Shown here: positions 38,855 through 47,916 of the stretch, piece by piece
How positions within the stretch are numbered: position 1 is the stretch's first letter
Layout: every line of letters starts with the position of its first letter
Source of the DNA: Thioalkalivibrio paradoxus
GTDB lineage: Bacteria; Pseudomonadota; Gammaproteobacteria; Ectothiorhodospirales; Ectothiorhodospiraceae
NCBI GenBank assembly: GCA_011390565.1
Contig: JAABSC010000005.1
Span: forward strand, 21,001-85,000
Direction of reading: 5' to 3'
Length of the DNA: 64,000 nucleotides
Translations under genes and position numbers: made by a program
Notes under the pieces: model-generated
Told to the model about the DNA's origin: nothing
Database searches by the model: none
What the model saw: the letters and a program-made list of their open reading frames with translations, nothing else

Positions 38855-39922
38855 GTGCTGGGTCTGGGCAAAAAGAGCCGTGCACTGCTGGGGGTCGATT
38901 TCAGCACGACCTCCATCAAGGTGCTCGAGTTGAGCCGCAGCGGCAGCGGATACGCACTCGAGTCGTTCGCAGTAGAGCCCCTGCCCGATGGGGCGGTGGT
39001 CGACAAGGAGCTCCGCGATGCCGGAGCGCTGGGTGCAGCGCTTTCGCGCGCGGTCAAACGCTCGGGTACACACCTGAAGCAATGTGCGATGGCGGTCCCG
39101 TCATCGACCATCATTGCCCGCAACCTCCGGCTGTCCAGCAAGCTCTCCGAAGCCGAACTCGAAGGCCAGATCAAGGTCGAGGCGGATCAGTTCATCCCCT
39201 ACAACCTCGAAGACGTGAGCCTCGATTTTCAGATCCTGGGCGAAAACGACACCAATCCGGGCATGCTCGATGTGCTCGTGGTGGCCTCGCGTCGAGAGCA
39301 CATCGACTCCCGAATCGCCATTGCCGAAGCCGCGGGGCTGGGGCTGGAACTGGTGGACGTCGAGGCCTACGCGGTCGAGCGCACCACGACCCTGATGCTC
39401 GAACAGATCGATGACCGCATGCGCCGGCCCGTGGTGGCCGTGGTCGACGTGGGCGCCACGGCGACCACCGTGTACGTGCTCAGCCAGGGGCAGGGCGTGA
39501 TCTACACGCGCGAACTGGATTTCGGTGGGCGCGTGCTGACCGAGGAAATCATGCGCCGGTACGATCTCGACTGGGCCGAGGCGGGCCGCCAGAAGGTTCA
39601 GGGCGGACTCCCCGCGGACTACCCGGCGACCGTGCTCGAGCCGTTCAAGCAGAACATGGTGGATCAGGTCCAGCGGCTTCTGCAGTACTTCTATGCAACG
39701 CGGCCGCAGGCCAACATCGACATGATCTTCCTCGGCGGGGGCTGCGCTTCCGTCCGTGGCGTGGATCGCATGCTGCAGGACGCAGCCGGTACCCCGGTCG
39801 TCATCGCCAATCCCTTCAAGGGCATGTCCATCGGAAAGCGTATCAACCAGGAACGTTTTCAGAATGACGTTCCGGCGACTCTGCCAGCCGTGGGGCTGGC
39901 GCTGCGAGGCTTCCTGGGATGA
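38855..39922 (+). CDS. pilM: type IV pilus assembly protein PilM
   Basis: Actin-like cytoplasmic ATP-binding protein that docks to the N-terminus of PilN. 355 residues with GVDFSTTSIKVLELS (phosphate-1 loop), VVAVVDVGATATTVYVLSQG (phosphate-2) and FLGGGCASVRGVDRML (adenosine loop). The start is GTG at 38855 preceded by CAGGGGG. First gene of pilMNOPQ; pilN starts inside its stop region (ATGA). Confidence 0.96.
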   Translation: MLGLGKKSRALLGVDFSTTSIKVLELSRSGSGYALESFAVEPLPDGAVVDKELRDAGALGAALSRAVKRSGTHLKQCAMAVPSSTIIARNLRLSSKLSEAELEGQIKVEADQFIPYNLEDVSLDFQILGENDTNPGMLDVLVVASRREHIDSRIAIAEAAGLGLELVDVEAYAVERTTTLMLEQIDDRMRRPVVAVVDVGATATTVYVLSQGQGVIYTRELDFGGRVLTEEIMRRYDLDWAEAGRQKVQGGLPADYPATVLEPFKQNMVDQVQRLLQYFYATRPQANIDMIFLGGGCASVRGVDRMLQDAAGTPVVIANPFKGMSIGKRINQERFQNDVPATLPAVGLALRGFLG

Positions 39923-40491
39923 TCCAGATCAACCTGTTGCCCTGGCGCGACCGGCGGCGCGAACGTCGGCAAAAGCAGTTTTTCGCCGTGCTTGGTGGCG
40001 CGGTGTTGGCTGGAGGCTTGCTGGTGCTCGCGGCCTATGCATTCATGAACGCGCAGATCGAGAACCAGACTGCGCGCAACCAGATGCTCCAGTCCGAGAT
40101 CCGGACCCTGGACCGGCAGATCGCGAGAATCCGGGAACTCGATGAGCAGCGGCAGTTGCTGAATGACCGCATCGAGGTGATCCAGACCCTGCAGGCGAGT
40201 CGGCCGGAGGCGGTGCACCTGTTCGACCAGCTCGTGCTTTCGTTACCGCCCGGCATGTACTTCCGCGAACTCCGGCGGGAAGGTGATCGCCTGCGACTCG
40301 TGGGTCGCGCGGAATCCAACGCACGGATCTCCGCGCTGATGCGCCGCGTGGATGCTTCCCCCTGGCTGAGCGACTCGACGCTGCAGATCATCGAGACCCG
40401 TCAGGATGGCGCGCTGCAGGTGCGTGATTTCCGGGTCGAGGCGAGTCAGGTCCGTCCTGCGGCTCCGCCCGCAGAGGAGGAGGGTTCCTGA
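39919..40491 (+). CDS. pilN: type IV pilus assembly protein PilN
   Basis: 190 residues. The cytoplasmic N-terminus MIQINLLPWRDRRRERRQK contains the INLLPWR motif that binds PilM. It is followed by one membrane helix (about 22-44) and a periplasmic coiled-coil and ferredoxin-like fold (SLPPGMYFRELRREGDRLRLVG). With PilO it forms the inner-membrane alignment complex. The ATG overlaps the pilM stop by four bases, and its stop overlaps the pilO start. Confidence 0.96.
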   Translation: MIQINLLPWRDRRRERRQKQFFAVLGGAVLAGGLLVLAAYAFMNAQIENQTARNQMLQSEIRTLDRQIARIRELDEQRQLLNDRIEVIQTLQASRPEAVHLFDQLVLSLPPGMYFRELRREGDRLRLVGRAESNARISALMRRVDASPWLSDSTLQIIETRQDGALQVRDFRVEASQVRPAAPPAEEEGS

Positions 40492-41072
40492 TGGACCTGA
40501 AATCGATCAACGAGATCAACCTCCAGAATATCGGCGAGGCGCCGGCCGTCATCAAGGCGGTCATCGTCCTGCTGATCATCGTGGTGATCGCCGGCGCAGG
40601 CTACTGGTTCCTGGTCAAGGACCAGATCGAGCAGCTCGACCGCGTCGAGCGTCAGGAACAGCAGCTGCGCGCGGACTTCGAGCTGAAGCAGCAGCGGGCG
40701 GCCAGCCTTCCGGCATACGAAGCGCAGTTCGAGGAAATGCAGCGGATGTTCGCGTCGCTGCTGCAACTCCTGCCGAGCACCGCCGAGATTCCGAGCCTGC
40801 TGGTGGATATCTCCCAGGCCGCACTTTCCGTCGGACTCGAAATCGAGTTGTTCCAGCCTCGCGGCGAAGTCCGCGAGACCTTCTATGCCCGGGTCCCCAT
40901 TCAGCTGCGCTTGCGCGGGAACTACGAACAGCTTGCGGAATTCGTGAGTTCCATTTCGGGGATGCCGCGGATCGTCACCGTGCACGACCTGTTCATTCGG
41001 CCGGCAAGTTCCGACAGCGATCTTCTGATGGATTCGGAAGTGCGCACCTACCGTTACCTGGAGGAAGGCTGA
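40491..41072 (+). CDS. pilO: type IV pilus assembly protein PilO
   Basis: 193 residues: a short cytoplasmic N-terminus, one membrane helix (about 22-42, VIKAVIVLLIIVVIAGAGYWF), a coiled coil (QIEQLDRVERQEQQLRADFE) and a periplasmic domain ending in DSEVRTYRYLEEG. IPSLLVDISQAALSVGLEIE and YARVPIQLRLRGNYEQLAEF are typical PilO blocks. Start and stop codons overlap those of pilN and pilP by one base. Confidence 0.95.
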   Translation: MDLKSINEINLQNIGEAPAVIKAVIVLLIIVVIAGAGYWFLVKDQIEQLDRVERQEQQLRADFELKQQRAASLPAYEAQFEEMQRMFASLLQLLPSTAEIPSLLVDISQAALSVGLEIELFQPRGEVRETFYARVPIQLRLRGNYEQLAEFVSSISGMPRIVTVHDLFIRPASSDSDLLMDSEVRTYRYLEEG

Positions 41073-41608
41073 TGTCCGCGCACATCACCTGGGGTTCGCG
41101 GATCGGGCTCGCGGTGTTGGCCGCTGGTCTGCTGGCGGGATGCCAGATGGACAATCGTGACCTCGAGACCTACATCGAGCAGGTGAAGGCCCGGCCCGGC
41201 GGCGATATCGAACCCATTCCGACGATCGAGCCCCACGAGCCCTTCATCTACCCGGGACATGAGCGTTCGCCCTTCGATTCGACGGTGATCGCGCGACCAC
41301 TCCCGGCCCCGCCCGAGGGTACGCCGGGGACCGCCGCCGTCGATTTCGACCGTCCGCGTGAGCCGCTGGAAGATTTCCCGCTGGATTCGCTGCGGATGGT
41401 GGGATCGCTGGAACAGGCCGGGGTGCCCTACGCACTGGTTCGCACGCCCGACCGCACGATACAGAGTGTCACGAAGGGGAACTACATGGGCCATAATCAC
41501 GGCCGCATCGTGGATATCACGACTCAGGAAATCCGCTTGATCGAGGTCGTGCCCGACGCGTTCGGCGGTTATGTTGAACGTGAAAATACCGTCGCGCTGT
41601 CGCAATGA
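41072..41608 (+). CDS. pilP: type IV pilus lipoprotein PilP
   Basis: 178 residues. The signal peptide has a lipobox (LAAGLLAGC/QM), giving an inner-membrane lipoprotein. An unstructured Pro-rich middle (RPLPAPPEGTPGT) precedes the beta-sandwich domain (LDSLRMVGSLEQAGVPYALV, VTKGNYMGHNHGRIVDI) that links PilNO to PilQ. ATG 41072 uses the last base of the pilO stop. Confidence 0.95.
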   Translation: MSAHITWGSRIGLAVLAAGLLAGCQMDNRDLETYIEQVKARPGGDIEPIPTIEPHEPFIYPGHERSPFDSTVIARPLPAPPEGTPGTAAVDFDRPREPLEDFPLDSLRMVGSLEQAGVPYALVRTPDRTIQSVTKGNYMGHNHGRIVDITTQEIRLIEVVPDAFGGYVERENTVALSQ

Positions 41609-41628
41609 GGTCAATGAGGAAAACAGTC

Positions 41629-43788
41629 ATGCGTCTCGATACCAAGCCCGACTCCTGTACTCGCTCCGCGATGGGTCACCCGGGATCCGGCAAGCGCCTC
41701 CGGGTACTGGCTTGGGTCGCCGGAATCCTGCTTCTGGGCTCCGCGGGTGTGTCCGCTCAGGAACTCCAGGAGGTGCGCGCGGCGACGCTGGGATCGGACC
41801 AGACCCAGGTAAGTCTCCGGTTTTCGGATGTACCTCCACAAGCCAACATCTTCGTGATCGACTCGCCACCCCGGATTGCGCTGGATCTGCCCGGGGTCAG
41901 CAATTCGGTTGCGTCGCGGGTGACCGAGTTCAACATGGGCACCCTGCTTTCGGTAACGGCTGTGGAGGCGGGCGACCGCACCCGCGTGATCCTGAACCTG
42001 GCACGCAGCGCCGACTATCAGAGCCGTGTCGATGGGTCCGAACTCATTCTCACGGTGGGAAGCGGCGCCAGTGACGTTAGGGTTGCCGCGCCCGTCGTTC
42101 CGTCCGCCATGCCGGCCGTCGAAGAGGCGCCACGTGTTTCCGGGGTACGCAGTGCGCGCCCGCCGGAGATCAACGACGTCGACTTCCGCCGCGGCCCCGA
42201 GGGCCAGGGTCGGGTGATCGTCGAACTCTCGCGGCCTGGTGTGACCGTCGAGGTCCTCGAGCAGGCAGGCCGGGTGGAGCTTCTGTTCCCCCGCGTCCTC
42301 ATGGAGGAACGGCTGGAACGGCGTCTGGACGTCAACGATTTTGCGACGCCGGTAAGTCAGATCGATACCATCCGCGAGCGCGACGACCGGGTGCGCATGA
42401 TCGTCAATGCCCGCGGCGATTACGACGTGTTGTCCTACCAGACCGATCGGACCTACGTGCTCGAACTCGCACCGATCACGGAAGAAGAACGGGTGGCGCA
42501 GCGTCTGGAGCGGGAAGAATTCATCGGGGAGCGTCTGTCGCTGAACTTCCAGGACATCGAGGTTCGTTCGGTTCTGCAGTTGCTGGCCGATTTCACCGAC
42601 CAGAATATCGTCGTCAGCGACAGCGTCGGCGGCAACATCACCCTGCGGCTGAACAACGTCCCGTGGGATCAGGCGCTGGACCTCGTCCTGAAGACGCGGG
42701 GATTGGACAAGCGAGTCGACGGCAACGTGATGTACGTGGCGCCTGCCGCGGAGATCGCCGCGCGTGAACGTCTGGAGCTGGAGGCCCTGCGCGACCGCGA
42801 GGAACTCGAACCCCTGCGGACCGAGTTCATCACGGTCAACTTCGTCCAGGCGGTCCAGCTGCAGGACCTGATCCAGACACCTGCCAGTGATCGCGACCGC
42901 AGGATCTCGTTCCTGTCCGATCGGGGAAGCGTTGCGGTGGACCCCCGAACCAACACGCTGATCGTGCGCGACACCCAGTCGCAGATCGAGGCCATCCGGC
43001 GCCTCGTCGCGACGCTGGATGTCCCGACCCGTCAGGTGCTGATCGAGACCCGGATCGTGATTGCGGACGACAATTACCGCCGGGATCTCGGGGTCCGCTT
43101 CGGCGTCAGCGGCGGCACGCAGCAGGGGCGTTCCAACGTGGGTACGTCGGGAACGCTGGACGGTGCCGGCAGTATTACGTCGAATCTTTCCGGCGCAACC
43201 ACCGGCATTCCCGGACTGGACCAGCGCCTCAACGTCGCCCTGCCCGCAGCGGATGCCGCGAGCGTCGGCTTCAGCATCCTGCGCCCGAACATCCTGCTCG
43301 ATCTGGAGTTGACGGCGCTGCAGACCGAGGGCCGTGGTGAAGTGATCTCGAGTCCGCGCGTCATTACCGCCAACGGACAGAAAGCCGTGATCAAGCAGGG
43401 CGAGGAAATCCCGTTCCTGTCGATCGATCAGGGGACCTCGAACGTGGAGTTCCGGGATGCGCTGCTGTTGACCGAGGTGACGCCGCAGATCACCCCGAAC
43501 GGCAACGTGATCATGGATATCAAGGTCACCAAGGACGAGGTGAACTTCCAGCGCCAGGTCCAGGGCAACCCGTCGATCAGCAAGCGGGAAGTCGAGACCC
43601 AGGTCGTCGTCGCCAACGGGGAGACCGTGGTGCTCGGTGGCGTGTATGAGATCACCAGCACGACCAACCTGGAGATGGTTCCGTTCTTCGGCGATATCCC
43701 GTTCCTGGGCAACCTGTTCAAGAACCGGAGCAACACGAACGTGAAGGCCGAGTTGCTGATCTTCGTCACCCCACGCGTGCTGGATTGA
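41629..43788 (+). CDS. pilQ: type IV pilus secretin PilQ
   Basis: Outer-membrane secretin through which the pilus exits. 719 residues: a signal peptide, two AMIN domains that bind peptidoglycan (about 45-135 and 160-280), an STN/N0 domain (LSLNFQDIEVRSVLQLLADF), an N1 (KH-like) domain, and the secretin core with VPFFGDIPFLGNLFK at the end. Possible ATG starts are 41605 (overlapping the pilP stop), 41614 and 41629; the last has GAGGA 7 bases upstream. A clear intrinsic terminator follows the stop codon, so the pilMNOPQ transcript ends here. Confidence 0.96.
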   Translation: MRLDTKPDSCTRSAMGHPGSGKRLRVLAWVAGILLLGSAGVSAQELQEVRAATLGSDQTQVSLRFSDVPPQANIFVIDSPPRIALDLPGVSNSVASRVTEFNMGTLLSVTAVEAGDRTRVILNLARSADYQSRVDGSELILTVGSGASDVRVAAPVVPSAMPAVEEAPRVSGVRSARPPEINDVDFRRGPEGQGRVIVELSRPGVTVEVLEQAGRVELLFPRVLMEERLERRLDVNDFATPVSQIDTIRERDDRVRMIVNARGDYDVLSYQTDRTYVLELAPITEEERVAQRLEREEFIGERLSLNFQDIEVRSVLQLLADFTDQNIVVSDSVGGNITLRLNNVPWDQALDLVLKTRGLDKRVDGNVMYVAPAAEIAARERLELEALRDREELEPLRTEFITVNFVQAVQLQDLIQTPASDRDRRISFLSDRGSVAVDPRTNTLIVRDTQSQIEAIRRLVATLDVPTRQVLIETRIVIADDNYRRDLGVRFGVSGGTQQGRSNVGTSGTLDGAGSITSNLSGATTGIPGLDQRLNVALPAADAASVGFSILRPNILLDLELTALQTEGRGEVISSPRVITANGQKAVIKQGEEIPFLSIDQGTSNVEFRDALLLTEVTPQITPNGNVIMDIKVTKDEVNFQRQVQGNPSISKREVETQVVVANGETVVLGGVYEITSTTNLEMVPFFGDIPFLGNLFKNRSNTNVKAELLIFVTPRVLD

Positions 43789-43815
43789 AGCGCTCCTGCA
43801 AGAGCGCTTTATTCG
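43788..43815 (+). terminator. intrinsic terminator after pilQ
   Basis: AAGCGCTC and GAGCGCTT pair over a 6-base loop (CTGCAA), followed by TATT. The hairpin begins at the pilQ stop codon. It separates the pilus operon from the lipoprotein gene that follows. Confidence 0.75.
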
Positions 43816-43854
43816 CGATGACTTTCGAAACCACTCTGCCACGAGGCCTATGAC

Positions 43855-44634
43855 ATGTCGTTACAAAGCTTGAAGGCGAAACTGGCGGTTTTTCTGCCCG
43901 CCGTCGCCGCTTCCCTGATCCTGCTGGGCTGCGGTGGTGGCAGTGAGCCGGCTTTTTCCGATCGGCCAACGGCCTCTTTTCTCAGCGCAGATGAGCGCAC
44001 GGTAGGGCTGGGGCAAACCACCGCTCTGGCGGTCCAGCTCGACCGCCTCGCGCGCAAGGACATTTTTGTGCGGGTTCTGTCGAACGAGACGGATCCCGGT
44101 TCTTTCCTGGTTCCGGCCGCGATCCGCATCGACGGTGAGCAAAAGGTTGCATCGTTCGCGGTTACGGCCGCGCGCGGCTCCGGTAGTGTGACGATCGAGA
44201 TTCTTCCCGACCCGGCTTACGAGGTCGGCTCTCCCTCGAGCGTGACCGTTTCGATCGCGGTTGAGGAAGCCGCATTGCTTAGCCTGATCGGCCCCGATGC
44301 AAGTGTTCAGCCCGGGGAAGGGTCCCTCTACAGCGTGCAACGCAATCAGTGCGGAGAGGCCGTGACGGTCCCCCTCCTGGTCACGGGAAATACCGAATGC
44401 TTCAGTACGCCCGACTCCGTAACGATCGCAGCGGGCTCCTGTGTGCAGACATTCTCGGCGGTTGCGGAAAGCTGTTCCGCGGGATCGATCGATATCTCGG
44501 TACTGCCCCCGTCGGACTATGCGCTGGATACCGATGTCGGTGTCATCGTCCTCGAAAGTGGTCTGGCCGCATCCGAAGGCTCCGATCGACCGCTCGGCGA
44601 CGGTGTGACCGCGCGCGTGACGATTGCGAACTGA
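43855..44634 (+). CDS. lipoprotein of unknown function, first of a paralogous pair
   Basis: 259 residues with a lipobox (AASLILLGC/GGG) and no recognised family. The mature protein looks like two beta-sandwich units of about 100 residues (ADERTVGLGQTTALAVQLDR, FAVTAARGSGSVTIEILPD). The second unit holds four cysteines in QRNQCGEAVTVPLLVTGNTE, CFSTPDSV, GSCVQTFS and ESCSAGS, possibly two disulfides. The gene at 44803-45588 encodes a similar protein with the cysteines in the same places. Both sit between pilQ and aroK, each with its own terminator. A surface or pilus-associated role is possible from location only. Confidence 0.8.
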   Translation: MSLQSLKAKLAVFLPAVAASLILLGCGGGSEPAFSDRPTASFLSADERTVGLGQTTALAVQLDRLARKDIFVRVLSNETDPGSFLVPAAIRIDGEQKVASFAVTAARGSGSVTIEILPDPAYEVGSPSSVTVSIAVEEAALLSLIGPDASVQPGEGSLYSVQRNQCGEAVTVPLLVTGNTECFSTPDSVTIAAGSCVQTFSAVAESCSAGSIDISVLPPSDYALDTDVGVIVLESGLAASEGSDRPLGDGVTARVTIAN

Positions 44635-44710
44635 GGAAACGGCAGGACACCCCGGGTGGCCGGTGAGCTGTAGAAATTTTGTGGCACACTGGCCTCTTCG
44701 AGGCCTATTG

Positions 44711-44736
44711 AAAGCGGCCCATCGGGCCGCTTTCTT
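44711..44736 (+). terminator. intrinsic terminator between the two lipoprotein genes
   Basis: AAAGCGGCCC and GGGCCGCTTT form a perfect 10-bp stem over an ATC loop, followed by CTTG. A second small hairpin (GGCCTC TTC GAGGCC) lies just before it at about 44690-44704. It isolates the first lipoprotein transcript. Confidence 0.75.
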
Positions 44737-44802
44737 GCGCCTGGAGCCGCCACGTCGCACGCTCGTGATCACCCATTCCTGGCCCATGAGGCACCTGCAA
44801 CC

Positions 44803-45588
44803 ATGACTCTGAAACGCTGGCAATCCGCTTCCCTGAACGTGCTCGTACTGATTGCGCTGGTCCTCCCGTTGGCAGGATGCATCGGCGGGGGTGGTTCCAG
44901 CTCGAGCAAATCCGACGATGCGGACGGCTTGTCCAAGCTCTCGTTCTTCAGTGATCAGCAGTTCGTCAGTGCCGGGCAGACCGTCCCGCTGGGGGTGCGT
45001 CTCGACACGCCGGCTACGGACAACATTTCGGTACCGCTGATTGTCGTGCAGATGCCGGAAGGCGCCTTCACGGTGCCGGAGAGTGTGACCCTGCCGGCCG
45101 GGGCGGGCGAGGCCGCATTCACGGTCGCCGCCCGGAGGGATGCGCAGCCCGGAGATCGGGTGGAGATCCAGTTCGCGACGGGTGCCGGCTACCGGCTGGC
45201 GGAGCCGTCGATGGTGGTGGTCCGTGTGCCCGACGAACCGCTCCCGTTGGTGAGTCTCGTAGGGGGGGATGCGGCCGTGTCCCCTGCCGCCGCGTTCTCG
45301 TTCAACGTGCAGCGGACCGAATGCACGGATGCCGTGACCGTCCCGCTGGTCCGGACCGGTTCACCGGAGTGTTTCAGTACTCCCGAGGCTGTTTCCCTTG
45401 CCGCGGGTGTCTGTACCCAGTTCTTCGTCGGCACGGCGGATTCGGACTGCACGTCCGGGTCGCTTTCCCTGACGATTCTTCCGCCTGAGGGGTACGCAGT
45501 ACCGTTCATTACGCTGGAAAGCGCCGGGTCGAGCGCGACTGGCACCGATGCATCCGGCGCGGCCTCGGCGGTGGTGAGCATTCGCTAG
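44803..45588 (+). CDS. lipoprotein of unknown function, second of a paralogous pair
   Basis: 261 residues, lipobox VLPLAGC/IGGGG, then a Ser-rich spacer. The body aligns with the preceding lipoprotein: AGQTVPLGVRLDTPATDNIS matches its GLGQTTALAVQLDRLARKDI, and NVQRTECTDAVTVPLVRTGS, ECFSTPEAVSLAAGVCTQFF and CTSGSLSLTILPPEGYA match its second unit, with all four cysteines kept. Overall identity is modest, so the duplication is old. It is followed by a strong terminator just before aroK. Not recognised; sandwich-type (Calx-beta/Ig-like) fold inferred. Confidence 0.8.
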   Translation: MTLKRWQSASLNVLVLIALVLPLAGCIGGGGSSSSKSDDADGLSKLSFFSDQQFVSAGQTVPLGVRLDTPATDNISVPLIVVQMPEGAFTVPESVTLPAGAGEAAFTVAARRDAQPGDRVEIQFATGAGYRLAEPSMVVVRVPDEPLPLVSLVGGDAAVSPAAAFSFNVQRTECTDAVTVPLVRTGSPECFSTPEAVSLAAGVCTQFFVGTADSDCTSGSLSLTILPPEGYAVPFITLESAGSSATGTDASGAASAVVSIR

Positions 45589-45594
45589 CCTGGG

Positions 45595-45620
45595 GCGGGA
45601 TCCAGATCCCGCTTTTGTTT
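45595..45620 (+). terminator. intrinsic terminator after the second lipoprotein gene
   Basis: GCGGGATC and GATCCCGC pair around a CA loop, followed by TTTTGTTT. It is 30 bp before the aroK start, so aroK must be transcribed from a promoter very close to its start or by read-through. Confidence 0.8.
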
Positions 45621-45649
45621 GACCTTCGGCTCGCGTAGGCTTCCCCGCC

Positions 45650-46177
45650 ATGGAAAACGTGGTGCTGGTCGGTCCGATGGGCGCGGGGAAGAGCACGGTG
45701 GGCCGGGGCCTGGCTCACCTGCTGAAGCGCGACTTCCTGGATACGGATCAGGAGATCGAGAAACGCACCGGGGTGGATATCCCGACCATCTTCGAGTTCG
45801 AAGGCGAGCCGGGTTTCCGTCAGCGCGAAACCGACATGTTGCGGGAGTTGCTGGGTCGCGAAAACCTCGTGCTGGCAACGGGCGGCGGCATCGTGATGCG
45901 CCCCGAGAATCGCGAGATGCTGAAACAGCACTTCGTGGTTTACCTGCGGGTGCCGGTTGCCGAGCAGCATCGCCGCACGCGCCGAAGCGCGCGCCGCCCG
46001 CTGCTGAACGGCATCGCCGATCCGAGGGCGCGACTCGATGAGTTGTTTCAGGTCCGCGACCCGCTGTACGCGGAAGTGGCGAGCCTCACGCTGCAGGGGC
46101 GTAACCAGCGCGTGCGGGACGCCGTGCGAGCGGCTCAGCAGGCGGTATGCGCGGCCCGCCCGGAACTCTGCCCCTGA
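45650..46177 (+). CDS. aroK: shikimate kinase
   Basis: Phosphorylates shikimate with ATP in chorismate synthesis. 175 residues: P-loop LVGPMGAGKSTVGRGLA at about 6-22, DTDQEIEKRTGVDIPTIFE with the shikimate-binding Asp, GFRQRETDML, LATGGGIVMRPENRE and the lid region RRSARRPLLNG. In most relatives aroK is followed by aroB; here aroB is 14.5 kb away on the other strand. Confidence 0.97.
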   Translation: MENVVLVGPMGAGKSTVGRGLAHLLKRDFLDTDQEIEKRTGVDIPTIFEFEGEPGFRQRETDMLRELLGRENLVLATGGGIVMRPENREMLKQHFVVYLRVPVAEQHRRTRRSARRPLLNGIADPRARLDELFQVRDPLYAEVASLTLQGRNQRVRDAVRAAQQAVCAARPELCP

Positions 46178-46204
46178 TTCCCCCCGAACCGGCCGGAGAA
46201 GGCT

Positions 46205-46615
46205 TCAGTGCAGCGCGCCGGACTCCAGCGCCGGGGGCGGTGAGGGGTCGGGCGCACCATGGTGGAGGATCATCTGCCAACCCTGTGCGGTCTGCCGGTA
46301 GACATTGGTTGCGAGGATCACTCCGCGGCGCTGTCCGTCGACGAACAATTGCTCGCGTACGTGGTGCACCGCCACGCGGCCCTGACTCAACACCACCACG
46401 TCGGTGATGCGGACGACCACGTCGCGCATGGCTCCGAGGATTTCCCCCCAGCTTTCGAGCACGGCTTCGCGGCCTTGCAGGCGCTCCCCTCCGGGATGCA
46501 CGCAGACAATATCCGGATCGTCGGCCCAGACCTCGGTCATGGCGTCGAGGCTGCCTTGCCCGAACGCATCGTAAAAGGCCTGTTCCGCCGCCCGTGCCGA
46601 TTCGTATCCCGCCAT
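46205..46615 (-). CDS. NTF2-like / SnoaL-fold protein
   Basis: 136 residues of the YybH-type SnoaL family: AAEQAFYDAFGQGSLDAMTEVW, VCVHPGGERLQGREAVLESW, then VFLF-type strands (VAVHHVREQLFVDGQRRG) and WQMILHHGAPDPSP. These small cone-shaped domains act as ketosteroid isomerase-like enzymes or as binding modules; no catalytic assignment is possible. ATG 46615 has GGGAAAGG upstream; the frame is open back to 46750. Divergent from the kinase gene at 46719. Confidence 0.88.
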   Translation of the reverse strand: MAGYESARAAEQAFYDAFGQGSLDAMTEVWADDPDIVCVHPGGERLQGREAVLESWGEILGAMRDVVVRITDVVVLSQGRVAVHHVREQLFVDGQRRGVILATNVYRQTAQGWQMILHHGAPDPSPPPALESGALH

Positions 46616-46718
46616 CGCCTTTCCCTTCGTGTTGGCCCGTCCCCGGATTGTAGGGTCACCGAAGACCGAATGCCGACTATCCCGGTAGAATCGTGGGCCG
46701 ATCTTCGGGGAGACGCGC

Positions 46719-47579
46719 ATGGCCCGCATTCTGGTCAACGGAATTGCCACGATCGATCACGTGCTGGACGTTGCCGAATACCCCGAAGAGGACACGGAGT
46801 CCCGGGCGCTGGCCAGCGTGTCCACACCGGGTGGGAACGCGGCCAACATCGCACGCATTCTGGCGCAGGCAGGGCACCGGGCCGACCTGGCTGCGGTGAT
46901 CGCGTCGGATGCCGACGGTGAATCGCTGCTGCGGATGCTGGAGGGCTTTGCAGTGGGCATCACGCCGTGCGCGCGCCAGGCGGGCCGTACCCCGGTTTCC
47001 CATGTGCTGCGGTCCCGGCGTTCGGGCAGTCGCACCATCGTTCACTATCGTGATCTTCCCGAACTCACGGCCACTGAGTTTCGCGAGATCGAACTGGCGG
47101 GGTATGACTGGTTCCATTTCGAGGGACGCAACCCATCGGAATTGCCCGGACTGCTGGCTGCGGCGCGCGCAGCGGCCGTGGATCAACCGGTATCGCTGGA
47201 ACTCGAAAAGCCCCGCGCCGGCCTGGACAACGCGATTCCGCTGGCCGACGTGTTGATGTTCTCCCGCGACTGGGCGCGTACCCGTACGGAAGAGCCCGAG
47301 GCCTTCATCGACTGGGCGGCGCAGCGGCATCCGGAACAGGTGCAGACGCTGACCTGGGGGCGTCGCGGCGCCTGGGTGGCGTACCGCGGAGGTATTTTCC
47401 ACTGCCCGCCGTCCGCGGGACTGTCGATTCGGGACAGTCTGGGTGCCGGCGACAGTTTCAACGCCGGCCTCATTCATGCCCTGATCTCGGGCCAGCCACC
47501 CGAGCAGGCGCTCGGCGCGGCCGTGCGTCTGGCCGAGCGCAAATTGTCCCAGCAGGGATTGGACGGGCTGTTCGCCTGA
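46719..47579 (+). CDS. PfkB-family sugar kinase, ketohexokinase-like
   Basis: 286 residues of the ribokinase/PfkB superfamily: VAEYPEEDTESRA with STPGGNAANIARILAQAG near the N-terminus (substrate loop) and RDSLGAGDSFNAGLIHAL at the C-terminus, whose GAGD Asp is the catalytic base and anion hole. The N-terminal spacing resembles eukaryotic ketohexokinase, which phosphorylates fructose. The true substrate is unknown. It is a lone gene with no sugar pathway genes nearby. Confidence 0.9.
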   Translation: MARILVNGIATIDHVLDVAEYPEEDTESRALASVSTPGGNAANIARILAQAGHRADLAAVIASDADGESLLRMLEGFAVGITPCARQAGRTPVSHVLRSRRSGSRTIVHYRDLPELTATEFREIELAGYDWFHFEGRNPSELPGLLAAARAAAVDQPVSLELEKPRAGLDNAIPLADVLMFSRDWARTRTEEPEAFIDWAAQRHPEQVQTLTWGRRGAWVAYRGGIFHCPPSAGLSIRDSLGAGDSFNAGLIHALISGQPPEQALGAAVRLAERKLSQQGLDGLFA

Positions 47580-47613
47580 TCCTCGCTGGAGACGCCCCGG
47601 GAATGGCGGGCCG

Positions 47614-47916
47614 TCAGGCGTGGCCGGCCGGCGTATCCGTGGCCGAGTGAAAATACTCGCTGTCCCGGCTGAGTTCGTCCACCAGTTCCCGAAGCATGAC
47701 CAGCCGACTCTCGGCGTCACTGAACGGGGCACAGGATTCGCAGAACGCATCCCCGCAGGGCTGGCGGCTGTACAGCCAGAAATGGATGGCCCCGGCCAGC
47801 AAGCCGTCGGCGACCTCACCGACATCCGTGGAATGCCCGTCCGCGGAGAGGTTGTTGGCGAGGTCGATCAGCTTCTGCGCCGCATTGTTGTAGCTTTCTT
47901 CGGTGGCGTCGCTCAT
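47614..47916 (-). CDS. small conserved protein of unknown function
   Basis: 100 residues, acidic, not recognised. It starts MSDATEESYNNAAQKLIDLA and has a helix-rich body with a cysteine cluster (QPCGDAFCESCAPFSD) that could bind metal or form disulfides in a cytosolic protein. The gene ends 34 bp from the convergent kinase gene. Codon use looks normal for the genome. Confidence 0.7.
   Translation of the reverse strand: MSDATEESYNNAAQKLIDLANNLSADGHSTDVGEVADGLLAGAIHFWLYSRQPCGDAFCESCAPFSDAESRLVMLRELVDELSRDSEYFHSATDTPAGHA

Noticed and set aside
41611..43842. 743-codon open frame on the minus strand opposite pilQ
   Set aside because: Composition (many H, R, D, Q and no domain) is a high-GC shadow of the real secretin gene on the other strand.
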